NCBI RefSeq assembly: GCF_018780585.1
Contig: NZ_JADMJL010000006.1
Location: forward strand, 62,001-126,000
From: Methyloversatilis discipulorum
Lineage (GTDB): Bacteria > Pseudomonadota > Gammaproteobacteria > Burkholderiales > Rhodocyclaceae
DNA: 64,000 bases
Reading direction: 5' to 3'
This document shows, one piece after another, positions 41,553 to 53,455 of the stretch. Below the pieces are notes generated by a model, which saw only the letters and a program-made list of their open reading frames with translations, searched no databases and was not told where the DNA came from. Position numbers and translations under genes: made by a program. Each line of letters starts with the position of its first letter. Within the stretch, counting starts at the first letter, position 1.

Positions 41553-43130
41553 TCAGCGCATGCGACGCTTCGCGGCGAGGCCGATCATGCCGAGGCCGGC
41601 CAGCAGCATGGCGTAGGTTTCCGGTTCCGGTACCGCGCTGATCGAGAACATCGAGGTCGTGCCGGACACTTCGTTGGCCACCGCGAGGAAGAGCTTGCCG
41701 TCGTACTCGAAGGCGCTCAGGCCTTCCGGCGACAGCGAGTCGGCGTCGACGATGAAGTCGAGGAAGGTGGCGGCGGTCGGGTCGGTCACGTCGTAGATCG
41801 CGATCACGCTCTGCAGCGAACGTTCGAAACCGATGAAGGCCAGTGTGCGGTCGCCGATCTCCAGCAGCGTCACGCCCTCCGGCTCGACGCCCTTGTTGTC
41901 GCTGCGGCCGTCGTCGATCAGCGCCGGGAACTGTGCCAGCAGAAGTGCTTCGAGCTGGTTGCCGCTGTCGAAGACCTGGTTGCCGTTCTCGTCCAGGATG
42001 GAGAAGGAGCGGCCGCCGAAGGTGTGAATTTCGTCGTAGTCGCCGTCGCCGTCGAGGTCGCCGCCGGAGGTCGTGACCGTCAGGCGGCCCAGGTTGGCAT
42101 TCTTCTTCAGGTCGGCCGCGTTCGGAAACACGGTCGGGTCGAGCACGTAGCTGCCGGAGCCGACGCGGATCTCCTCGTTGAAGGCGCCGGGGATCGCGTC
42201 GTCGAGGTTGCGCGAGTCGCCTTCGTTGGCGGTGACGTAATAGGTCTTGCCGCCGCTGCTGTAGGCGGCGATGGCATCCGGCATGTACATGCCCTTGACC
42301 GGCACCGTGCGGTAATTGCCGGTCAGCGCCGTATTGGCCGGGCCGTCGCGGTCCGAGGTGTCGATCGCGTTCTGCGGCAGGCTGAAGTCCTTCAGGCCGA
42401 GCGACTTCACGCTGGTGATCGAGTTCGTCGTCAGATCGATCATCGCCACCGCGTTCGCTTCCTGCAGCGTCACCATGGCGCTCTTGCCGTCCTTCGCCAC
42501 TGCGATGTATTCGGGTTCCCAGTCGAGCGAGGGCTTGCTGCCCGGCGTGACGATGCGGCCGAGACCGCTGGTGCCGTCGTAGGCGCTGAAGCCCAGCGTC
42601 GTGACCGCATCGCGCGTGGTGTCGATGATGCTGATCGAGCCGCGTGCCTCCTGCGTGGTGGAGGCGGTCAGCGGCAGCGGTTCGCCTTCGTTGGCGGTCA
42701 TGATGCGACCGTCCGGCGTGAAGGTGACCATGTCCGGCAGGGCGCCGACCGAGTAGCTGTTCAGCATGCTGCGGCTGGTCGTGTCGAAGGTGAGCACGGT
42801 GCCGGCGGCGGTCTTGACCGGTGCCGCGATGGCGAAGGCGGCCACGCCGTTGCGCACGGCGACGCTGTTCAGCTCACCCCAGGCCGTGGTGTCGATGTGC
42901 TGCACGAAGCTGCCGGTCGATGCACTCAGGATGTCGATGCCCTTCAGGCCGGCCACCCACAGTTCGTTGTTGAGGCTGTCGAAGGCGACGATTTCCGAGG
43001 TCTGCCCGGCGACGCTGGTCGCGGCGCCGTGGGTGAAGGTCCACAGCTTTTCCCAGCTGACGGCATCGGCTGCCTGGGCGACCGGAACGAACAGCGCGGC
43101 GATGGCCGCGGCGGTGATTTTTCTGACCAT
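41553..43130 (-). CDS. Choice-of-anchor I protein with PEP-CTERM sorting signal
   Basis: A 525-residue exported protein. A signal peptide (ITAAAIAALFVPVAQA) is followed by a beta-propeller/esterase-like fold with LWTFTHGAATSVAGQTSEIV, LDWEPEYIAVAKDG, MYMPDAIAAY, YVTANEGDSRN, DLDGDGDYDEIHTFGGRSFS and DNKGVEPEGVTLLEI blocks. The C-terminus is a full PEP-CTERM signal: VPEPETYAMLLAGLGMIGLA then basic KRRMR. Such proteins are processed by exosortase in exopolysaccharide-producing bacteria. Function is unknown; phosphatase or phytase activity is sometimes guessed. The start at 43130 follows AGGAG. Confidence 0.9.
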   Translation of the reverse strand: MVRKITAAAIAALFVPVAQAADAVSWEKLWTFTHGAATSVAGQTSEIVAFDSLNNELWVAGLKGIDILSASTGSFVQHIDTTAWGELNSVAVRNGVAAFAIAAPVKTAAGTVLTFDTTSRSMLNSYSVGALPDMVTFTPDGRIMTANEGEPLPLTASTTQEARGSISIIDTTRDAVTTLGFSAYDGTSGLGRIVTPGSKPSLDWEPEYIAVAKDGKSAMVTLQEANAVAMIDLTTNSITSVKSLGLKDFSLPQNAIDTSDRDGPANTALTGNYRTVPVKGMYMPDAIAAYSSGGKTYYVTANEGDSRNLDDAIPGAFNEEIRVGSGSYVLDPTVFPNAADLKKNANLGRLTVTTSGGDLDGDGDYDEIHTFGGRSFSILDENGNQVFDSGNQLEALLLAQFPALIDDGRSDNKGVEPEGVTLLEIGDRTLAFIGFERSLQSVIAIYDVTDPTAATFLDFIVDADSLSPEGLSAFEYDGKLFLAVANEVSGTTSMFSISAVPEPETYAMLLAGLGMIGLAAKRRMR

Positions 43131-43236
43131 GACGAACTCCTGTTGTTGTTGGGCGAAACGCGTCTTGCGGACGCGCAATCACAGCAACAGGATGTTTCGA
43201 CAAGGTTACGCCGCGATGACATGACACAGTTTTGCA

Positions 43237-43272
43237 ATCGGGTGCCGCCCCGCAGGCCGGGCGGCACCCGAT
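43237..43272 (-). terminator. Strong hairpin downstream of gcvP
   Basis: ATCGGGTGCCGCCC (43237-43250) and GGGCGGCACCCGAT (43259-43272) form a perfect 14-bp stem with an 8-base loop, 24 bases after the gcvP stop. There is no clear T-tract on the minus strand, but it is the only candidate end signal for the gcv transcripts. Confidence 0.65.
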
Positions 43273-43295
43273 CGACTGTCCGTCGCGGACGAGGA

Positions 43296-46193
<2,898 letters not shown>

Positions 46194-46322
46194 GGTTCAA
46201 CAGTCCTTTCCGGGCCGCTTCTGGCGGTCCTTTGGTGAAGGTACCGGTCTCGCGTCATGTCGACGTCTGACCGGAGTCGAGGTTCAGCAGAAAAAAGAAG
46301 CGTCGCTGTGTGCGGTCGGGCG

Positions 46323-47438
46323 TCAGCGCCTGTAGCGGTTCGGCACGAAGGGCATGTTGGCGAGTGCGGCCGGCACCTTCTGCCCGCGCGATTCGATGAA
46401 CAGCGGCGTGCCAGCCAGTTTCGCGGCGCGCTCGATATAGGCCATCGCGATCGGCCGGCCCAGCGTCGGGCTGTGGTTGCCGCTGCTGATGACGCCGATC
46501 TGACGGCCGTCGGCGTCGACCACCGCGGCGCCGGCACGCTGCGGCGCGCGGCCCTCCGGCAGCAGGCCGACGCGCACCCGCGCCGGCGGTGCGGCGAATT
46601 CGCCGAGGATGACCGCCGCGCCCGGGAAACCGCCGGCACGCACGCCACCGGCACGGCGTGCCGGTGCGACCGCCCAGCCTATGGCTGCCGATACCGGCGT
46701 CGTCGTCGCGTCGATGTCGTTACCGTAGAGGCACATGCCGGCCTCCAGTCGCAGCGTGTCGCGCGCGCCGAGGCCGATCCAGCGCACGTGCGGGTGTTCG
46801 AGCAGGCGCTCGGCGAAGGTGGGACCGGTTCCGGCCGGCAGCGAAATCTCGAAGCCGTCTTCGCCGGTGTAGCCGCTGCGGCTGACCCGCGCGCCGTCGT
46901 TGAATTCGCGCACGTCGAGGAAGCGCATGCCGGTCAGGTCGCCGTAGGGCTGCAGCACCGCTTCGGCTTCCGGGCCCTGCAGCGCGAGCAGCACGCGGTC
47001 GTCGCGCAGGCGCCAGCTGCAGTCGTTACCCGGCGGATGGGCGTCGAACTGGGCGAGCACGTCGTCGAGGCGCGACGCGTTGCAGACCACATGGAAGGTG
47101 TCGCCCATGCGCTGGATCATCAGGTCGTCGATCAGGCCGCCGGCGGTGTTGGGCAACAGCGAGTAGGTCTGGCGGCCGTCGGGCAGCGCGACGAGGTCGG
47201 CGGTGGTCAGCGATTCCAGCCAGGCGCAGGCGCCGGGGCCGCTGACCTCGATCTGCCCCATGTGGGACACGTCGAACAGGCCGGCGTGGGCGCGCGTATG
47301 GAGGTGTTCCTGCAGGATGCCCGGGGCGTACTGGATGGGCATGTCCCAGCCGGCGAAGGCAACCATCTTGGCGCCCGCGGCCAGATGCAGCGGATGAAAC
47401 GGTGTGCGGCGCAGCGCCGCGGTGTTCGGGGTGTCCAT
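46323..47438 (-). CDS. gcvT: Aminomethyltransferase, glycine cleavage T protein
   Basis: A 371-residue tetrahydrofolate-dependent enzyme releasing ammonia and 5,10-methylene-THF from aminomethyl-GcvH. Landmarks are MVAFAGWDMPIQYAPGILQEH (given as MVAFAGWDMPIQY and GILQEH), FDVSHMGQIEVSGP, SLLPNTAGGLIDDLMI, RSGYTGEDGFEI and GARDTLRLEAGMCLYGNDID (ARDTLRLEAG). Start 47438 follows AGGAAAGGA on the minus strand; a longer frame to 47576 is not supported. Expression is probably from the region shared with the divergent tetR gene. Confidence 0.95.
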   Translation of the reverse strand: MDTPNTAALRRTPFHPLHLAAGAKMVAFAGWDMPIQYAPGILQEHLHTRAHAGLFDVSHMGQIEVSGPGACAWLESLTTADLVALPDGRQTYSLLPNTAGGLIDDLMIQRMGDTFHVVCNASRLDDVLAQFDAHPPGNDCSWRLRDDRVLLALQGPEAEAVLQPYGDLTGMRFLDVREFNDGARVSRSGYTGEDGFEISLPAGTGPTFAERLLEHPHVRWIGLGARDTLRLEAGMCLYGNDIDATTTPVSAAIGWAVAPARRAGGVRAGGFPGAAVILGEFAAPPARVRVGLLPEGRAPQRAGAAVVDADGRQIGVISSGNHSPTLGRPIAMAYIERAAKLAGTPLFIESRGQKVPAALANMPFVPNRYRR

Positions 47439-47599
47439 CGTTGGATCCTTTCCTGCCGTGCGGTCGGAGGGTGACCTGCGCATGGCTTGAGTCCCGCTCG
47501 CCGGGTGGGCGGGCAAGGGCGCGCATGATGCCATGCAACAACAGTGGTCGACGCGTCGACGACGCCGATGTTGCACCTTGACGACGGAAAGTTATTAAC

Positions 47600-47613
47600 T
47601 GAACATTCGGTCA
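47600..47613. promoter_or_regulatory. Candidate TetR operator in the gcvT-tetR divergent region
   Basis: TGAACATTCGGTCA is an imperfect palindrome (TGAAC / GGTCA) of the type bound by AcrR/TetR pump repressors, in an AT-rich patch 66 bases before the tetR start. A separate perfect 14-base palindrome, GTCGACGCGTCGAC, lies at 47547-47560. Confidence 0.55.
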
Positions 47614-47679
47614 TTAAAAACCGGATGTCCTGCACGCCGTGACAACACGCCTTTCCGCCACTTTCCCGGTGCGCACACG

Positions 47680-48306
47680 ATGAGCGTCGCGGCTCGCCGC
47701 GGGCGGCCGGCGCTGGTCGATCCGGCGGCGCTGATACGCTGCGCGCTCGACCTGTTCGTCGAGCACGGCTACGCCGCCACCCGGCTGGAGGACGTGGCGC
47801 ACGCGGCCGGGGTGTCCAAGGGCACGCTCTACCTCTACTTCGATTCCAAGCAGGCGCTGTTTGCCGCGGTCGTGCGTGAGGGTCTGGTGCCGGCGCTGGC
47901 CGAGGGCGAGGCGCTGGTGGCCGGCTGGGCCGGCAGCGGCCCCGACCTGATGCGCCAGCTGCTGGCCGGCTGGTGGCAGCTGATCGGCGAGACGCCGCTC
48001 GGCGGCCTGCCCAAGCTGATGGTCGCCGAAGCGCGCAATTTTCCCGACATCGCCGAGCTGTACCACCGCGAAGTGATGCAGCGCGGCTGCGCGCTGGTCG
48101 CGCGGGCGATCGACTACGGACACGCGCGCGGCGAGTTCCGCTCGCCCGGCGACGCACGCACCGTCGATGCGGTGATGGCGCCGCTGCTGCTGTACGTGCT
48201 GATGAAACATTCCTTCGGTTCGATTGCCGATGCCTGTTGCGGCGCTTCCGAAGCCGACGATATCCGTTTCCGCATCGAATTCTCCATTCAGGCCCTGCTC
48301 ACATGA
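47680..48306 (+). CDS. TetR/AcrR-family repressor of the RND pump
   Basis: A 208-residue regulator. The N-terminal helix-turn-helix is canonical (CALDLFVEHGYAATRLEDVA, AGVSKGTLYLYFDSKQALFAAVV). The C-terminal ligand-binding domain is all-helical, with LYHREVMQRGCALVARAI. It overlaps the adaptor gene as ATGA and so is the first gene of the tetR-adaptor-permease operon, which it should autoregulate. The inducer is unknown. Confidence 0.93.
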   Translation: MSVAARRGRPALVDPAALIRCALDLFVEHGYAATRLEDVAHAAGVSKGTLYLYFDSKQALFAAVVREGLVPALAEGEALVAGWAGSGPDLMRQLLAGWWQLIGETPLGGLPKLMVAEARNFPDIAELYHREVMQRGCALVARAIDYGHARGEFRSPGDARTVDAVMAPLLLYVLMKHSFGSIADACCGASEADDIRFRIEFSIQALLT

Positions 48307-49301
48307 CCAAGCTGTTTGCGTTCTGCTTCGCCGCGCTGCTGCCGGTCCTGCCGGCGTCGGCGCAGACGCCGCCCGCCGTCGGCTTCAAGCCGCTGTCCGA
48401 AATCGCCACCTATCCGCAGCGCGATGCACCGGCGCAGGCGGTGGCGCTCAACCGCACCCAGCTCGCCGCCGAACTGAGCGCGCGCGTGGCGTCCACGCAC
48501 GCCGAGCCGGGCGAGCACGTGAAGAAAGGCCAGGTGCTGGTGCGGCTCGATGCGCGCGACTACCAGCTCGCACTGGAGCGTGCGCAGGCGCAGTTGCAGG
48601 CGGCGCAGGCACGACTGGCGCAGGCCGACGCGCAATTGCGTCGCACGCGCGCCTTGCGTGACCAGAACTTCGTTTCGCCGGAGGCGCTGACGCAGCGCGA
48701 GACCGAAGTCGAAGTGGTGCGCGCCGATGTGGCCGTCGCCGCCAACGCGGTCGACCTCGCGCGGCGCAATGTCGACAAATGCGTGCTGCGTGCGCCCTAT
48801 GACGCGGTGGTGCGCACGCGCGAGGCTTCGGCCGGCTCGCTGGCCGGCGTCGGCACGCTGCTGATGACGCTGGACGACGCACGGAAGGTGGAGGTGTCGG
48901 CACGCGTGGCGCCGCGCGATCTCGACGCGCTGCGCGCCGCACGCGAACTCGCATTCGTATCGCCCGCCGGCCGCCAGCCGCTGCGCATCGCCCGCGTTTC
49001 GCCGGCGATCGACGACGCCACCCGTACGCACGAGGTGCGCGCCGTCTTCACCGGAGAGCGTGCACCCTCGGGCGCCGAGGGGCGACTGGTGTGGCAGGAC
49101 CCGGCGCCGCACGTGCCGGGCGAACTGCTGGTGCGGCGCGGTGCGGCGCTCGGCGTGTTCGTCATGCGCGAAGGCAGCGCCCGCTTCGTGCCGCTGGACG
49201 GCGCGCAGGAGGGCCGACCGGCGCGCACCGACCTGCCGGCCGACACGCGCATCGCGGTCGACGGCCGCAACAGCCTGGTCGACGGACAGTCGCTGAAATG
49301 A
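48303..49301 (+). CDS. RND efflux periplasmic adaptor (HlyD/AcrA family)
   Basis: A 332-residue membrane-fusion protein. The signal peptide is LFAFCFAALLPVLPASAQ, with no lipobox cysteine. A lipoyl-like half (SARVASTHAEPGEHVKKGQVLVRLDARDYQ, given as EPGEHVKKGQVLVRLD) surrounds an alpha-helical hairpin at about 78-150 with repeated Ala-Gln-rich coils. Then come the second lipoyl half (NVDKCVLRAPYDAVVRTREA) and the beta-barrel domain. It bridges the permease and an outer-membrane channel. ATGA overlaps occur at both ends. Confidence 0.92.
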   Translation: MTKLFAFCFAALLPVLPASAQTPPAVGFKPLSEIATYPQRDAPAQAVALNRTQLAAELSARVASTHAEPGEHVKKGQVLVRLDARDYQLALERAQAQLQAAQARLAQADAQLRRTRALRDQNFVSPEALTQRETEVEVVRADVAVAANAVDLARRNVDKCVLRAPYDAVVRTREASAGSLAGVGTLLMTLDDARKVEVSARVAPRDLDALRAARELAFVSPAGRQPLRIARVSPAIDDATRTHEVRAVFTGERAPSGAEGRLVWQDPAPHVPGELLVRRGAALGVFVMREGSARFVPLDGAQEGRPARTDLPADTRIAVDGRNSLVDGQSLK

Positions 49302-52300
49302 AGCGCCCGATGCCGTTCTATCCCCGCTTCATCAGCAATCATCCGCTCGCCAACATCACCTTCATGGTGGTGCTGCTGCTCGGCCTGATGGCCTATCTCG
49401 GTCTGCCGCGCGAACAGGACCCGGAAATCAATTTCAACTGGGTGCAGATCACCGTGGCGCTGCCCGGCGCCTCGCCCGAGGATGTCGAGAAGCGGGTGCT
49501 GCAGCCCCTCGAGGACGCGATCCAGAACGTGTCCGACATCCGCTTCATCTCGTCAGCTGCGCGCGACGGTCTGGCCGGCATCCTGGTCCGTTTCGACGAG
49601 GTGCCGGTCGGCACCTTCGACAAGCGGGTGAACGATCTGCGGCGCGAGATCCAGAACAAGGCGCGCGCCGAACTGCCGGTCGAAGCCAAGGAAGCGCAGA
49701 TCATCGAGGTCACCAGTTCCAACGGCTTCCCCACGGCGCAGGTCCTGCTCACCGGTCGTGCGGACGACGAGGTGTTGCGCGCGCTCGGGCGCGAGATGAA
49801 GACCGATCTGGAACGAATGAAGGGTGTTGACCGCGTGTTCTCGCTCGGCCTGCACGACCCGGAACTGCGCGTCGAGTATTCGGCGCAGGCGGCACAGGCA
49901 CGCGGTCTGCTGCCGACGGACATCGCCGACGGCGTCGGCGCCTGGTTCCGCGACGTGTTCGCGGGCCGGCAGCGCGCCGGCGAGCAGGAGTGGCTGGTGC
50001 GCGTGGTCGGTCAGGACGCCGATCCCGGCTGGCTGGCCGACGTCGGCGTCGCGCCGCGGGCCCGCCCGGGCAGCATGGTGAAGCTGGACGAGGTGGCGAC
50101 CGTGGTACGCGCCCGCGCGCGGCCGACGCAGCAGGTGTCGTCCGACGGCCAGCCCGGCGTGCTGTTCTCGCTGGCCAAGAAGCCGGGCGTGAACACGCTG
50201 GCGCTGATCGAGCGCGTCAATGAATACGTCGAGCGCAAGAACGCGGTGCTGGCGGCGCAGGGGCTCAAGCTCGAACTGATGGACGACCAGACGGTGCCGA
50301 CGCGCGAGGCGATCGCCATCATGGAATCGAATGCGCTGGTCGGTCTGATCATGGTCATCCTGCTGTGCTGGATCTTCCTCGGCTCGCGCATCGCGCTGCT
50401 GGTCGGCCTCGGCATCCCGTTCTCGCTGGCCGGCACCTTTGCCATCCTGCAGGCGACCGGATTCACGCTGAACATATCGGTGCTGCTGGGTGTGGTGATC
50501 GCGCTCGGCATGCTGGTCGACGACGCGGTGGTCATCGTCGAGGCCATCTATTACCGGCTGCAGCGCGGCGCGGCCACGCTGGACGCCGTCGTCGGTGGCG
50601 TGCAGGAGGTATGGGCGCCGGTGCTCGCTTCGGTGGCGACGACGATGGCGGCCTTCCTGCCGCTGATGCTGCTGCCGGGCATCGTCGGCAAGTTCATGTT
50701 CGTCATCCCCTTCGTCGTCACGCTGGCGCTGGCGATCAGCCTGATCGAGGCGTACTGGATGCTGCCCGCTCACGTGCTGTCGATGGGCCGCACGGTCGAG
50801 CGGCCGTCGCGGCTGCAGGCCACGCGTACCCGCTTCACCCGCGTGCTGCGCCATCGCTACGCCAAAGTGCTGGCGTTCGCGGTACGCCACTGGATCGTGC
50901 TGTGCGTGATCGTGCTGTCGCTGGTCGCTGGCGCGGTCGGTGCGATGGCGACAGGTCTGGTGCGCGTGCAGTTCTTCGCCTTCGATCCGATGCGCATCTT
51001 CTACGTGAACATCGACATGCCGGCCGGCAGTCCGCTGTCGGCGACGCTGGCGCGGGTGCAGCAGATCGAGGGTGAGGTGCGCCGCCATCTGCAGGACGGC
51101 GAGGCGCGGCGCGTGGCGGCGCTGGCCGGCGCCAAGTTCACCGACGCCGAAGCGCTGTTCGGCGACGCCTACGGTCAGGTGGTGGTGGCGCTGCTGCCGC
51201 GCGCGGACGAAGGGCGCGAGGTCGGCGCCATCGTCGATGGCATGCGTGCAGCCGTAGTCGGGCTGCCCGGCGCCGGCACCATCAGCTTCACCCAGCTGTC
51301 CGGCGGGCCGCCGGTGCAGAAGCCGGTCAAGGTAAGGGTGCGCGGCGACGATCTGGTCGAACTGCGCGCCGCAAGTGCGGAGGTCAAGCGCATTCTCGGC
51401 GCCATCGACGGCGTGCGCGACATCGTCGACGACGACATCCCGGGCCGGCCGCAGCTGGCGCTTCAGCTCGACCGCGACGCGCTGCGCGACGCCGGCCTGA
51501 CCGCTGACCAGGTTGCGCGCGCAGTCCGGCTGCAGGTGGAGGGTGAAATCGTCGCCGTCACCCGCGATCAGGGCGCCAAGCTCGAAGTGCGCGTCGCCGC
51601 CGCCGGCCACGCGGATGACGACGTGATGCGCGTGCTCGACGCGCCGATCGCCCTGCCCGGCGGTGCGGCCACCACCTTGCGCGCGCTGGTCTCCGCCGAC
51701 ACAACGCGCGGCCCGGGGGTGATCAAGCACTACAACCTGCGCCGCACGATCACCGTGGAGGCCGACCTCGACAAGGACAAGCTGAACGCGCTGCAGGTGA
51801 CCGACGCGCTGAAGACGGCGTGGGAAGAGGCGCGCACGCGTTTTCCGCGCACCGACCTCGACTTCTCCGGCGAACTGGAAGACGTCGAGGAAAGCCTGCA
51901 GGCGATGAAGGTGCTGTTCCTGCTCGGCGTCGGACTCATCTACCTGATTCTCGCGGCGCAGTTCCGCAGCTACTGGCAGCCGCTGATGATTCTGGCCACC
52001 GTGCCGCTGGCCTTCACCGGCGTCGCCGTTGGCCTGCTGGTCAGCGGTTCGCCGCTGTCGCTGTACACGCTGTACGGCGTGATCGCGCTGACCGGCATCG
52101 TCGTCAATTCGGCCATCGTGCTGATCGACGCTGCCAACGAACGCCGCCTGGCCGGCATGAGCGTGCTGCACGCGGCGATCTACGCCGCCCGCCGCCGTGT
52201 CGTGCCCATCATCATCACCACCAGCACCACCGTCGGCGGACTGTTCTCGCTGGCCGCCGGCATCGGCGGCTATTCGCTGCTGTGGGGGCCGGTGGCGGGC

Positions 52301-52417
52301 GCCATCGTCTGGGGGCTCGGTGTCGCCACCGTGCTCACGCTGTTCGTGATGCCCGCCCTCTACATCGCCTGCATGCGCCCGCGCACTGCACGCACCCGAC
52401 TTCGCTCAAGTTTCTGA
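49298..52417 (+). CDS. RND efflux permease (multidrug / HAE-type)
   Basis: A 1,039-residue inner-membrane pump with twelve helices in two bundles and two large porter loops. The N-terminus reads PRFISNHPLANITFMVVLLL. The proton-relay helix carries GMLVDDAVVIVEAIYYRL, the Asp-Asp motif of drug-type RND proteins. The second bundle has YLILAAQFRSYWQPLMILATV (given as LILAAQFRSYWQPL) and GIVVNSAIVLIDAANERR. Substrates are not predictable. It overlaps the adaptor gene by ATGA; the TolC-like gene 1.0 kb downstream could supply the outer-membrane channel. Confidence 0.95.
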   Translation: MKRPMPFYPRFISNHPLANITFMVVLLLGLMAYLGLPREQDPEINFNWVQITVALPGASPEDVEKRVLQPLEDAIQNVSDIRFISSAARDGLAGILVRFDEVPVGTFDKRVNDLRREIQNKARAELPVEAKEAQIIEVTSSNGFPTAQVLLTGRADDEVLRALGREMKTDLERMKGVDRVFSLGLHDPELRVEYSAQAAQARGLLPTDIADGVGAWFRDVFAGRQRAGEQEWLVRVVGQDADPGWLADVGVAPRARPGSMVKLDEVATVVRARARPTQQVSSDGQPGVLFSLAKKPGVNTLALIERVNEYVERKNAVLAAQGLKLELMDDQTVPTREAIAIMESNALVGLIMVILLCWIFLGSRIALLVGLGIPFSLAGTFAILQATGFTLNISVLLGVVIALGMLVDDAVVIVEAIYYRLQRGAATLDAVVGGVQEVWAPVLASVATTMAAFLPLMLLPGIVGKFMFVIPFVVTLALAISLIEAYWMLPAHVLSMGRTVERPSRLQATRTRFTRVLRHRYAKVLAFAVRHWIVLCVIVLSLVAGAVGAMATGLVRVQFFAFDPMRIFYVNIDMPAGSPLSATLARVQQIEGEVRRHLQDGEARRVAALAGAKFTDAEALFGDAYGQVVVALLPRADEGREVGAIVDGMRAAVVGLPGAGTISFTQLSGGPPVQKPVKVRVRGDDLVELRAASAEVKRILGAIDGVRDIVDDDIPGRPQLALQLDRDALRDAGLTADQVARAVRLQVEGEIVAVTRDQGAKLEVRVAAAGHADDDVMRVLDAPIALPGGAATTLRALVSADTTRGPGVIKHYNLRRTITVEADLDKDKLNALQVTDALKTAWEEARTRFPRTDLDFSGELEDVEESLQAMKVLFLLGVGLIYLILAAQFRSYWQPLMILATVPLAFTGVAVGLLVSGSPLSLYTLYGVIALTGIVVNSAIVLIDAANERRLAGMSVLHAAIYAARRRVVPIIITTSTTVGGLFSLAAGIGGYSLLWGPVAGAIVWGLGVATVLTLFVMPALYIACMRPRTARTRLRSSF

Positions 52418-52438
52418 CGCACTGCATCACGGTACAAT
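52411..52438 (+). promoter_or_regulatory. Candidate promoter of the pcm-rhodanese-tolC unit
   Basis: TACAAT at 52433-52438 is a near-consensus -10 box; TTTCTG at 52411-52416, spaced 16 bases, is a weak -35. The pcm ATG lies 26 bases downstream of the -10. Confidence 0.45.
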
Positions 52439-52464
52439 CGCCGCTTCTTTCAGGGGACCGAAAA

Positions 52465-53118
52465 ATGGATATCGAACAGGCGCGCTTCAATATGGTGGAA
52501 CAGCAGATCCGGCCGTGGGACGTGCTGGACCAGGACATCCTCGACCTGCTGTTCGTCGTCAAGCGCGAAACCTTCGTCCCGGCGCCGCTGCGCCAGCTCG
52601 CCTTCGCCGACACCGCGATTCCGCTGGGCCACGGCGCGGCGATGCTGGAGCCGAAGATCGAGGCGCGCGTGCTGCAGGAACTGAAGCTGAAAAGCACCGA
52701 TACGGTGCTCGAGATCGGTACCGGCTCCGGTTACATGGCGGCCCTGCTGGGCGCCCGTGCCAGCCAGGTGACGACGGTCGAGATCGAACCGGCACTGGCC
52801 GAGCGTGCCCGCGAGAATCTGACCGCTGCCGGCGCGTTGAACGTGCGCGTCGAAGTCGGCGACGCCGCCCAGGGCTGGGCCACGCACGCCCCCTACGACG
52901 TGATCGTGGTGTCCGGCGGCCTGCCGGTGCTGCCGCAGGAGCTGGTGGCCCAGCTGCGTCCGGGTGGTCGCCTGATCGCCTTCATCGGCGAAGAGCCGCT
53001 GATGAACTGTGTGCTGGTCAGGCTGAACGCCGACGGCACGCAGTCGCAGGAAGTGCTGTTCGAAACGGTGGTGCCGACGCTGCGCAACGCGCGCGGCGCG
53101 CAGCGCTTCGTGTTCTGA
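52465..53118 (+). CDS. pcm: Protein-L-isoaspartate O-methyltransferase family protein
   Basis: A 217-residue SAM-dependent methyltransferase repairing isoaspartyl residues. Landmarks are FNMVEQQIRPWDVLDQDI at the N-terminus, VLEIGTGSGYMAALLG (SAM motif I), VTTVEIEPALAERARENL and LRPGGRLIAFIGEE. This shorter branch is often found upstream of rhodanese and tolC in betaproteobacteria, as here; whether it truly repairs isoaspartate is less sure than for E. coli Pcm. A CAGGGGA ribosome site precedes the start. Confidence 0.9.
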   Translation: MDIEQARFNMVEQQIRPWDVLDQDILDLLFVVKRETFVPAPLRQLAFADTAIPLGHGAAMLEPKIEARVLQELKLKSTDTVLEIGTGSGYMAALLGARASQVTTVEIEPALAERARENLTAAGALNVRVEVGDAAQGWATHAPYDVIVVSGGLPVLPQELVAQLRPGGRLIAFIGEEPLMNCVLVRLNADGTQSQEVLFETVVPTLRNARGAQRFVF

Positions 53119-53128
53119 GGCGGGCGCG

Positions 53129-53452
53129 ATGCAGCAACTGAGCGTGACCGACCTCGCCGCCTGGCTGGCCGATGAAAGCCGTCCCAAACCGCAGCTCCTC
53201 GACGTGCGCGAGAAGCACGAGTGGGCCATCTGCCGCATCGAGGGCAGCCAGCTGATGCCGATGAACACGGTGCCGGCGCAGCTGCAGGAACTCGACCCGG
53301 AGCGGCCGCTGGTGTGCGTCTGTCACCACGGCGGCCGTTCGATGCAGGTCGCCATCTTCCTCGAACGCAATGGCTTCTCGAACGTGTTCAACCTCAGCGG
53401 CGGCGTGGACGCCTGGGCGCTGCAGGTCGACAGCTCGATGGCACGGTACTGA
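53129..53452 (+). CDS. Single-domain rhodanese-like sulfurtransferase
   Basis: A 107-residue rhodanese domain. LLDVREKHEWAICRIEGSQLMPMN is the usual N-terminal part (given as LLDVREKHEWAICRI and GSQLMP). The active-site loop is CVCHHGGRSMQVA, with the catalytic Cys starting CHHGGRS. It probably carries sulfane sulfur as a persulfide. It lies 10 bases after pcm and 3 bases before the TolC gene, indicating one transcript. Confidence 0.93.
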   Translation: MQQLSVTDLAAWLADESRPKPQLLDVREKHEWAICRIEGSQLMPMNTVPAQLQELDPERPLVCVCHHGGRSMQVAIFLERNGFSNVFNLSGGVDAWALQVDSSMARY

Positions 53453-53455
53453 GCA

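Noticed and set aside
47439-47560. Glycine riboswitch upstream of gcvT
   Set aside because: The minus-strand leader lacks the conserved GGAGAG and CTCTCAGGCA-type blocks of the aptamer.
49553-52171. 872-codon minus-strand frame opposite the RND permease
   Set aside because: Shadow frame of typical His/Arg/Gln-rich composition.
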